Of a stretch of 5,030 nucleotides of DNA, positions 1 through 5,030 are shown in pieces. Numbering within the stretch: position 1 is the stretch's first letter; the number at the start of each line of letters is the position of its first letter. This DNA comes from Flavobacteriales bacterium (GTDB taxonomy: Bacteria; Bacteroidota; Bacteroidia; Flavobacteriales_D; Sanyastnellaceae): NCBI GenBank assembly GCA_947464885.1, contig CANHYZ010000197.1, forward strand, positions 1 to 5,030. The letters are read 5' to 3'. The notes under the pieces are model-generated. The model had not been told where the DNA came from. It did not search any database and saw only the letters and a program-made list of their open reading frames with translations. Made by a program: the position numbers and the translations under genes.

Positions 1-577
1 CCGCATTGGGCGCAAAGCCAAAACCGTCGGCACCGATAATCACTCCACTGTGCAGTGTGCAATGATTACCCACAACACAATCGGCATAGATTCTCACACC
101 CGGATACACTGTTGTGCCTTCACCGATTCTAACACCGTCACCGATGTACACCTGAGGATAAATTTTACAGTCCTTTCCAATCGATACTCGCTCACCAACA
201 GAGACAAACTCACCCATATACACTTCATCGGCAACAACCGCACTAGCGCTCACATGCGCCAATTTGCTAATTCCCGCTTGTGGCTGTCTCAATTGATTAT
301 AGGCCTCGAGCAACTTCGCAAAACAAGCGTAAGGATCTGCAACTTTGATAAGCGTCAACTGCGCTGGCAACGTTTTTTCAGGAGTAAAATCCGCAGCAAC
401 AATAGCAACGGATGCACCGGTAGAATAAATGTATTCCGTGTATTTCGGATTAGATAAAAAAGTCAATGCTCCGGGTTTGCCTTCCTCGATTTTGGCGAGC
501 GATGACACGGTGACTTCGGGATTACCGACAACTTCACCATTTAACATTCCGGCGATTTGTGATGCGGAAAATTGCAT
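1..577 (-). CDS. lpxD: UDP-3-O-acylglucosamine N-acyltransferase LpxD, N-terminal part (cut by window edge)
   Basis: LpxD transfers an R-3-hydroxyacyl chain from acyl-ACP to the 2-amino group of UDP-3-O-acylglucosamine, the third step of lipid A synthesis, in the cytoplasm. Reading the minus strand from ATG at 577 gives 192 open codons to the window edge; family members are usually about 340 residues. Residues 1-100 match the LpxD N-terminal uridine-binding domain, including EEGKPGALTFLSNPKYTEYI (31-50). From about residue 107 the protein becomes left-handed beta-helix hexapeptide repeats (AHVSAS, VYIGDGVRIGEG), ending with the family-typical HSGVIIGADGFGFAP (176-190). The catalytic histidine of the family lies further on, outside the window. 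The start is well bounded: an in-frame TAG sits seven codons upstream (596-598) with no other ATG between. No Shine-Dalgarno is visible. It follows aroA after 66 bp; lpxC/fabZ and lpxA often follow in Bacteroidota, but that lies outside. The hexapeptide repeat alone could suggest LpxA, but the N-terminal domain argues for LpxD. Confidence 0.93.
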   Translation of the reverse strand, partial: MQFSASQIAGMLNGEVVGNPEVTVSSLAKIEEGKPGALTFLSNPKYTEYIYSTGASVAIVAADFTPEKTLPAQLTLIKVADPYACFAKLLEAYNQLRQPQAGISKLAHVSASAVVADEVYMGEFVSVGERVSIGKDCKIYPQVYIGDGVRIGEGTTVYPGVRIYADCVVGNHCTLHSGVIIGADGFGFAPNA

Positions 578-578
578 G

Positions 579-643
579 TTTCGTTGATTCGCGGGCTAAT
601 AAACGCTTGGCGAATATACCGTTGAAACCTGAATCAACCGAAA
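579..643. repeat. Imperfect inverted repeat filling the aroA-lpxD gap
   Basis: On the plus strand TTTCGTTGATTC (579-590) pairs with GAATCAACCGAAA (631-643): 12 base pairs with a single bulged C, around a 40-nt loop. The outer end of one arm abuts the aroA stop codon (644-646) and the other ends one base before the lpxD start codon (575-577). There is no T-run after the stem on the minus strand, so it does not look like an intrinsic terminator. It could be an RNA structure affecting lpxD translation or a binding site for a dimeric protein, or it could be chance. The pairing is seen directly; the role is inference. Confidence 0.5.
611..618 (-). promoter_or_regulatory. Weak candidate -7 element for lpxD
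   Basis: The minus strand reads TATATTCG, one mismatch from the Bacteroidota -7 consensus TAnnTTTG. A TTTC (640-643), one mismatch from the -33 TTTG, lies 21 bp upstream, which is an acceptable spacing. The start codon at 577 would be about 25-30 nt from a start site. Both boxes are imperfect and the sequence is AT-rich enough for chance matches, so this is only a hint that lpxD may have its own promoter besides read-through from aroA. Confidence 0.2.
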
Positions 644-1927
644 TCAATTCACGATTTGAATACGCGCTTGGAGAGCAGTCAGACTAGCAAAAAACCCGGG
701 GAAAGACTTAGAAACTGACTCAGCCTGTTTAACGGTCACGTGATCGCCGGCCAAGCCCATCACCGCAGCGGCCATGGCAATGCGATGATCGCGGTGCGAC
801 AACATCTCTGCTCTTCGGATGGCGGAAGGATAGATCTTCATTTCATCATCGCGAACCACAATACGCACGCTCGCCTTGGCAAATTCCTGCTGTATCACCT
901 TGGCACGATCGCTCTCCTTGTGCATCAATCGACCGGCGCCTTTGATAACACAAACGCCATTAGCAAAAGCCGCCAATACCGCAAGTGGCGGAAACAAGTC
1001 CGGACAATCGGTTGCGTCAAACTCGAAGGCTTGGATTTCTGACTCCCACACTGAAACGGAAGATTCAGCAATCTCTACACGCACGCCTGCCAGTTTCAAG
1101 ACGTCAAGAATGACGCGATCAGCCTGAGCTGATTCACTATCGAGGTTATCGACGGTAATACCACTTTCAGCACACAGCGCACCCGCCACGAGCAAGAACG
1201 CAGCGCCACTCCAATCGCCTGGAACCGTAATATCTACTCCTGTGATAGCCTTGGGCTGTACGTGAAATTCACTGAAGCCGTCATTGTGCGTGATATCTAC
1301 ACCGAATCGACGCAGTATTTGAACCGTAAGTCCGACGTAGGGCTTACTCTTCAAATCCGCAACCGTTATGGTAGTCGGTTCTGCAGCACGTGATGCTGCA
1401 ATCAAAAGGCCTGTTAAATACTGCGACGAAACCGATGCATTCAAGGAGATTGTACCTCCGCGCAAAGGGCCACACACGGTAATGGGCAAACAACCATCCA
1501 CGCTTTCAACACGAACACCATTGCCGCTCAAGGCATCCAGCAAATCATCGAATGGCCGATCCAGCAGCGTCGAGTGACCCTTGATGGTAATCGGCTCATC
1601 AAATAGAGACGCGATAGCCATGAACATGCGCGAGGCAAGTCCCGATTCTCCACAATCAATTGTATTCTTCGGATTGCGAATGCCTGAAGCAAACGCCTGG
1701 GGAAATCCCCCTTTCACCGTCACCACATCACCCGTTCGGGTAACAACAGCACCGAGATCCTGTGCAACCTGCAACGCTGCGTTGCAATCATCATTATCCG
1801 GAAAAGCTCTGATAACGGTCTTTCCTCTAGCCAACAAGGCACAAGCGACGATGCGCTGCGCGTCGCTCTTACTACCTGGTGCCGCAACCCTGCCTGAAAG
1901 GACCGATGGCAAGACTTCCACCCTCAT
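644..1927 (-). CDS. aroA: 3-phosphoshikimate 1-carboxyvinyltransferase (EPSP synthase)
   Basis: This enzyme condenses shikimate 3-phosphate with phosphoenolpyruvate to give EPSP, the sixth step of the shikimate pathway. The 427-residue length is normal. Visible signatures are the PGSKSDAQR substrate loop (17-25: K20, S21, R25), the PEP loop CGESGLASR (92-100), LLDRP (121-125, R124), SSQYLTGLL (167-175), DCPDLFPPLA with the catalytic aspartate D310, HKESDR (336-341: E338, R341), DHRIAMA (380-386, R382) and SVSKSFPGF (404-412, K407). SSQYLTG resembles the E. coli-like class I form rather than the class II SAQ-type motif. The frame is open further, to an ATG at 1981, but ATG at 1927 is chosen because it starts at the conserved N-terminal strand and forms an ATGA overlap with the menG stop; the 18 residues upstream read like menG in another frame. 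The odd point is ESGLAS where E. coli has NAGTAM. Its position after menG fits chorismate-to-menaquinone supply. Confidence 0.96.
   Translation of the reverse strand: MRVEVLPSVLSGRVAAPGSKSDAQRIVACALLARGKTVIRAFPDNDDCNAALQVAQDLGAVVTRTGDVVTVKGGFPQAFASGIRNPKNTIDCGESGLASRMFMAIASLFDEPITIKGHSTLLDRPFDDLLDALSGNGVRVESVDGCLPITVCGPLRGGTISLNASVSSQYLTGLLIAASRAAEPTTITVADLKSKPYVGLTVQILRRFGVDITHNDGFSEFHVQPKAITGVDITVPGDWSGAAFLLVAGALCAESGITVDNLDSESAQADRVILDVLKLAGVRVEIAESSVSVWESEIQAFEFDATDCPDLFPPLAVLAAFANGVCVIKGAGRLMHKESDRAKVIQQEFAKASVRIVVRDDEMKIYPSAIRRAEMLSHRDHRIAMAAAVMGLAGDHVTVKQAESVSKSFPGFFASLTALQARIQIVN
1924..1927 (-). promoter_or_regulatory. ATGA stop/start overlap joining menG and aroA
   Basis: On the minus strand the four bases ATGA contain the aroA start (ATG, 1927-1925) and the menG stop (TGA, 1926-1924). 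Such overlaps commonly give translational coupling, where a terminating ribosome restarts on the next gene. It decides the aroA start against the longer reading from 1981 and shows that the two genes share a transcript. The overlap is seen directly; coupling is inferred. Confidence 0.8.
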
Positions 1928-2652
1928 TTTACGCCGATATAGATACTGGCTATACCACCGCTTAAGGGAATGCATCGGCATTCTTTGTAACCAAGGCTTT
2001 CCATCAAATCCGTGAATTTTTTTCCTGCCGGAAATGCATCCACCGACTCCGGCAAATAGGTATAAGCCCGGCTGTCTTTGGACACGAGCTTACCGATGCC
2101 CGGCATGACGTATTTGAAATAAAAGGTGAAGAGTTGTTTGATCGGAAAGGTTGTCGGGCGTGAAAACTCGATGATGATGCCCGTTCCGCCCGGTTTCAAA
2201 ACGCGCAGCATTTCACTCATGCCACGACTCAGGTTTTGAAAATTACGCACGCCGAATGCCACCGTGAAGGCATCGAAATGACCATCGGCAAATGGCAACT
2301 GCTCTGAATCGGCGAGCTGCAACACGATTTGGTTGTCCATACCGCGCTTACTGATTTTCTTACGACCAACGTCGAGCATACCGGCACTGATATCCACCCC
2401 GATTACCTTGGCATCCGGGATTTTCATGCGAATGGCTTCTATAGCGAAATCAGCCGTACCGGTGGCTACATCCAGAATAAGTTTCGGATGCTTTTTCTTT
2501 AAGATGCGGATGGCCTTTTTACGCCACAACACATCAATACCCAATGAAAAAAAGTGATTCAGGAAATCGTAGGAATGCGAAATGTTATTGAACATCTCAG
2601 CAACCTGCTGCTTCTTCTCTCCCTGCGAGGAATACGGTTTTACTTCTTGCAC
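1924..2652 (-). CDS. menG: Demethylmenaquinone C-methyltransferase (UbiE/MenG family)
   Basis: The product methylates the ring of demethylmenaquinone using S-adenosylmethionine, the last step of menaquinone synthesis at the inner membrane face. In E. coli the homologue UbiE also acts in ubiquinone synthesis; a Bacteroidota host would use menaquinone only, so menG is the better name. The 242 residues match the family length. Motifs in order: QVAEMFNNISHSYDFLNHFFSLGID (16-40), the SAM-binding glycine motif LDVATGTADFA (60-70), the acidic ribose-binding strand VIGVDISAGML (83-93), FDAFTVAFGVRNF (126-138), LKPGG (152-156), YTYLPESV (197-204) and the C-terminal SGGIASIYIG (231-240). The start is GTG at 2652, giving the expected short leader before PYSSQGEKKQQVAEMF; no ATG lies between the in-frame hldA stop (TAA, 2668-2670) and this codon, and no Shine-Dalgarno is seen. 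It begins 15 bp after hldA and overlaps aroA by four bases. Confidence 0.95.
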   Translation of the reverse strand: MQEVKPYSSQGEKKQQVAEMFNNISHSYDFLNHFFSLGIDVLWRKKAIRILKKKHPKLILDVATGTADFAIEAIRMKIPDAKVIGVDISAGMLDVGRKKISKRGMDNQIVLQLADSEQLPFADGHFDAFTVAFGVRNFQNLSRGMSEMLRVLKPGGTGIIIEFSRPTTFPIKQLFTFYFKYVMPGIGKLVSKDSRAYTYLPESVDAFPAGKKFTDLMESLGYKECRCIPLSGGIASIYIGVK

Positions 2653-2667
2653 TCGGTGTAAACAGAA

Positions 2668-3681
2668 TTAGAGCACTATTTGTTCGTCAATCATTTTTAT
2701 CAGCGCTTCATGTCGAAGCAATTCTTTGTCAATCGGCACTACGCCTACCTTCTCGCAAACCAAACCACCGGCAATGTTTGACAGTGCCGCGTATGTTTCG
2801 GGCTCTGCACCGGCGGCCATGGCCAACGCAGCCACGCTGATAACGGTATCGCCTGCACCGCTGACGTCCAGTATTTCTCGCGGGTGTGCCTTTTCGTGGT
2901 GAAATCCGTCCATCGATTTTGTCGCAACACCCAACTCAGAAAGTGTGACCATCGTCACCTTATTCTTGAGCGACTCTTCCAACTTGAGAATAGCGTGTTG
3001 CAGCTGTTTGAAATCATTCTTATCAAACTCCATCTTGACTCCTTCACGCAATTCTTTCAAATTAGGCTTGAATAGTGACGCTCCCTTGTATGCGAAAAAA
3101 TTCTCCTTCTTTGGATCTACGGCCGTTGGAATAGAACGTTCGGCCGCCCAAGCGAGCACTTGCGTAATCACCTTCTCGGTGAGAACGCCCTTGTTATAAT
3201 CTTCAAAAATGATGACATCGATTTTCTGACGCTCCAAAATCGCACGAATGCAATCGAGCAGATGACGTTCATCGGTCGATGACAGCGGATTGGTATGTTC
3301 TTCATCGATGCGCAACAGATGATGTCCCTGACTGATGACGCGGGTTTTCACCGTGGTCATGCGCTCCGGCGAATCAATGATGCCTTCCGTGGTGAATCCA
3401 TTTTCCTTCAGGGTTGAACGAAAAATATCGCCCTTGCTTCCATCACCAACTACAGAAGCAATGATGGCCTTTGCTCCTAGCATCTTTACGTTGAGCGCCA
3501 CGTTGGCTGCGCCTCCCAAGCGATTTTCGCGCTGTTGCACTTGTACAATCGGTACCGGTGCTTCGGGCGAAATGCGTTCTACTTTTCCCCAGTAATAGGC
3601 ATCAATCATCACATCACCCACAATCAATGCGGTGAGCGAATTGAATTTCTCAAAGAGTTCGTTGATTGCGTTTGCTGTCAT
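2668..3681 (-). CDS. hldA: D-glycero-beta-D-manno-heptose 7-phosphate kinase, single-domain (HldA/RfaE1 type)
   Basis: This PfkB/ribokinase-family sugar kinase is expected to phosphorylate heptose 7-phosphate at C1, a step towards ADP-heptose for the LPS inner core. The 337 residues begin with IVGDVMIDAYYWGKVERISPEAPVP (20-44), which resembles the RfaE kinase start. Then come LGGAANVALNV (55-65, substrate region), EDYNKGVLT (160-168), VDPKK (188-192), FKPNLKE (204-210) and the PfkB signature DVSGAGDTV (272-280) with the catalytic aspartate D278 in the GAGD anion hole. The protein stops soon after the kinase fold, so it lacks the C-terminal nucleotidyltransferase domain present in the about 477-residue E. 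coli HldE; that activity must be encoded elsewhere. The ATG at 3681 lies 10 bp after the aminotransferase stop, and menG follows after 15 bp, indicating one operon. Exact substrate within the PfkB family is inferred from the RfaE-like N-terminus and the nearby lpxD. Confidence 0.88.
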   Translation of the reverse strand: MTANAINELFEKFNSLTALIVGDVMIDAYYWGKVERISPEAPVPIVQVQQRENRLGGAANVALNVKMLGAKAIIASVVGDGSKGDIFRSTLKENGFTTEGIIDSPERMTTVKTRVISQGHHLLRIDEEHTNPLSSTDERHLLDCIRAILERQKIDVIIFEDYNKGVLTEKVITQVLAWAAERSIPTAVDPKKENFFAYKGASLFKPNLKELREGVKMEFDKNDFKQLQHAILKLEESLKNKVTMVTLSELGVATKSMDGFHHEKAHPREILDVSGAGDTVISVAALAMAAGAEPETYAALSNIAGGLVCEKVGVVPIDKELLRHEALIKMIDEQIVL

Positions 3682-3691
3682 TAAAACTATT

Positions 3692-4906
3692 CTATTTCAA
3701 AGTTGCCAAACCGCGGGCAATGCGCTTGAGGGCTTCCTTTAATGTTTCCTCCGCTGTAGCGTAACTGATGCGAATACAATCGGCATCACCAAAAGCATCG
3801 CCCGTAACAACGGCCACATGTTCTGTCTTGAGCAGGTACATCGATAAATCCGTTGCATTGTGAATCACATCATCGCCGTTGCGTTTTCCGAAATAAGAAG
3901 AAACATCCGGGAAGAAGTAAAACGCTCCTTCCGGCTTATTGAGTTTCAATCCCGGAATTTCACTCAACAGGGTGTAGACCAAATCCCGGCGCTTCCGGAA
4001 GGTTTCAATCATCGGTGCGATGACCTCCGGATCGGCTTCCATCGCCGCCTTGGTGGCCATCTGCGCGATGCTGTTAGCACCGCTGGTGATTTGTCCCTGC
4101 ATTTTATTGCATGCATCGGCAATCCATTTTGGCGCGCCGATGAATCCGATACGCCAACCCGTCATGGCGAATGCTTTCGATACGCCATTCACCGTGATGG
4201 TGCGGTCCATCATTCCCGGAATCGCCGCGATGCTCGCTGTCTTTCCGCTGAAGTTGATATGCTCGTATATCTCATCGCTGATTACATAAAGTTCTTCCTT
4301 GCGCAAGATGACTTCCGCGAACGCGGCTAACTCCTCGCGGCTGTATACCGAGCCGGTGGGATTGCAGGGAGAAGAATAAATGATCAGCTTCGTTTTGGTA
4401 TTGATAGCCTGCTCCAATTGGGCGGCTGTAATTTTAAAATCATGCTCCACAGTTGCCGGCAACATGACGGGAATACCGCCCACGAGGCGCACCATTTCGG
4501 CGTAGCTTACCCAAAACGGACTTGGCATAATCACCTCATCACCGGGATTCACCAGCGCGTAGATTGTATTGGCGATGGCCTGCTTGGCGCCGGTGGAAAT
4601 CACAATTTGATCGGCAGTATAGGTAAGACCATTATCGCGTTGAAACTTCTCGGCAATCGCCTTGCGGACTTCTACAATGCCGTTGACGGGCGGATAGTGG
4701 GTGATGTTATCATCCAACGCCTTCTTGGCGGCATCTTTAATGAATTCCGGTGTATTAAAATCAGGTTCGCCCAATGATAAGCTCACAATGGGATGTCCTT
4801 GTTGCGCCAGTTCGCGACTCAATCGCGCCATGGCCAAGGTTGCCGATTCATTCAGCTGACTTAATAGTTGGGATACATTGCCCGGTTTCGTCTGCGTTTG
4901 TTGCAT
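3692..4906 (-). CDS. aspC: Class I PLP-dependent aminotransferase, aspartate aminotransferase type
   Basis: The enzyme probably interconverts aspartate plus 2-oxoglutarate and oxaloacetate plus glutamate in the cytoplasm. The 404 residues show the class I fold-type I features: SLSLGEPDFNTP (42-53, active-site glycine loop), STGAKQA (104-110, PLP phosphate contact), PSPFWVSY with W132 (128-135), YSSPCNPTG (177-185, N182), SDEIYE (210-215, D211 and Y214), the PLP lysine K244 in VSKAFAMTGWRIGF (242-255), and the substrate-carboxylate arginine R379 in CIRISYA (377-383). The NESATLAMARLSREL start region (19-33) is typical of the Igamma/1beta subgroup rather than E. coli AspC. Some members of that subgroup also transaminate prephenate, which would suit the nearby aroA, but the sequence alone does not decide this. 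ATG at 4906 is the first ATG after an in-frame TGA in the leader. It heads the visible operon, 10 bp before hldA. Confidence 0.93.
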   Translation of the reverse strand: MQQTQTKPGNVSQLLSQLNESATLAMARLSRELAQQGHPIVSLSLGEPDFNTPEFIKDAAKKALDDNITHYPPVNGIVEVRKAIAEKFQRDNGLTYTADQIVISTGAKQAIANTIYALVNPGDEVIMPSPFWVSYAEMVRLVGGIPVMLPATVEHDFKITAAQLEQAINTKTKLIIYSSPCNPTGSVYSREELAAFAEVILRKEELYVISDEIYEHINFSGKTASIAAIPGMMDRTITVNGVSKAFAMTGWRIGFIGAPKWIADACNKMQGQITSGANSIAQMATKAAMEADPEVIAPMIETFRKRRDLVYTLLSEIPGLKLNKPEGAFYFFPDVSSYFGKRNGDDVIHNATDLSMYLLKTEHVAVVTGDAFGDADCIRISYATAEETLKEALKRIARGLATLK

Positions 4907-4952
4907 AGTGTAATGGTTGTTCCGCAGACCAATTGCTGTGGCACGCGGAGAG

Positions 4953-4960
4953 CAAAAATA
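4953..4960 (-). promoter_or_regulatory. Candidate Bacteroidota -7 promoter element before the aminotransferase gene
   Basis: The minus strand reads TATTTTTG, a full match to the TAnnTTTG -7 consensus of Bacteroidota housekeeping promoters. A start a few bases downstream would give a leader of roughly 40 nt before ATG at 4906. No TTTG -33 box lies at the usual 19-21 bp; the nearest weak match, TTTC (4985-4988), is about 24 bp away. The match is direct and its activity is inferred. It is the best candidate for the promoter of the aminotransferase-hldA-menG-aroA operon. Confidence 0.5.
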
Positions 4961-4996
4961 GAATCAAATGCTATAGGGGACGCGGAAAATTGACCC

Positions 4997-5029
4997 TTAA
5001 AACTGGAAATAGATAAAAGGATGCATATC
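4997..5029 (-). CDS. Possible C-terminal tail of an upstream gene (edge fragment)
   Basis: One minus-strand frame entering from the right edge reads DMHPFIYFQF and then TAA (4997-4999). The alternating aromatic residues and terminal phenylalanine are like the last strand of an outer-membrane beta-barrel protein. If real, the gene would end about 90 bp before the aminotransferase start, with the promoter-like element in the gap. Only ten codons are visible and another frame is also open to 4971, so this is weak. The rest of 4907-4996 holds no gene that I can support. Confidence 0.25.
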   Translation of the reverse strand, partial: DMHPFIYFQF

Positions 5030-5030
5030 G

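Noticed and set aside
50..457. Plus-strand open frame of 135 codons
   Set aside because: It lies opposite lpxD, whose minus-strand reading has clear family motifs and hexapeptide repeats; the plus-strand product has no recognisable features.
604..612. CGCTTGGCG mini-hairpin inside the aroA-lpxD gap as a terminator
   Set aside because: The stem is only three base pairs and no T-run follows on the minus strand.
1581..2015. Plus-strand open frame of 144 codons spanning the aroA-menG junction
   Set aside because: It is antisense to two well-supported genes and has no domain or start-site support.
2745..2930. Minus-strand open frame of 61 codons inside hldA
   Set aside because: It is an out-of-frame shadow of the conserved PfkB signature region of hldA.
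3860..4330. Plus-strand open frame of 156 codons
   Set aside because: It is antisense to the aminotransferase active-site region, and the composition is explained by the codon pattern of the minus-strand gene.
5021..5030. Plus-strand ATG preceded by AAAAGG, as a possible divergent gene start
   Set aside because: The purine run directly touches the ATG, leaving no proper spacing, and only three codons are visible; no plus-strand -7 box was found upstream.

Overview
The window looks like a piece of a Gram-negative, menaquinone-using bacterium, most likely of the phylum Bacteroidota. The reasons are: the encoded proteins resemble Bacteroidota versions of these families; none of the genes has a convincing Shine-Dalgarno sequence; and the one promoter-like element, TATTTTTG upstream of the first complete gene, fits the Bacteroidota -7 consensus TAnnTTTG. 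This assignment is from memory of the families, not from a search. No RNA genes, CRISPR arrays, insertion sequences or phage genes were seen.

All supported genes lie on the minus strand, so transcription runs from the right edge to the left edge. In that order: possibly the last ten codons of an upstream gene (4997-5029); a short promoter-bearing gap; a class I PLP aminotransferase of aspartate type (3692-4906); a single-domain heptose 7-phosphate kinase (2668-3681); a UbiE/MenG C-methyltransferase (1924-2652); EPSP synthase AroA (644-1927); and the first 192 codons of LpxD, cut by the left edge (1-577). Spacings are 10 bp, 15 bp, a 4-bp ATGA overlap, and 66 bp. The first four genes therefore look like one operon, and lpxD is either its distal member or separately controlled.

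The genes serve different pathways that all draw on central metabolism. The aminotransferase links oxaloacetate and aspartate, and possibly prephenate. HldA makes the ADP-heptose precursor for the LPS core. MenG does the last step of menaquinone synthesis. AroA makes EPSP, which leads to chorismate, the shared precursor of aromatic amino acids and menaquinone. LpxD adds the second acyl chain in lipid A synthesis. Two themes recur: chorismate/menaquinone (aroA, menG) and lipopolysaccharide (hldA, lpxD).

This is mainly an ordinary housekeeping cluster, and I found no undescribed system. The observations most worth a second look are a 12-bp imperfect inverted repeat that brackets the aroA-lpxD gap, an EPSP synthase whose PEP/glyphosate loop reads GESGLASR, and a possible outer-membrane-protein C-terminus at the right edge.
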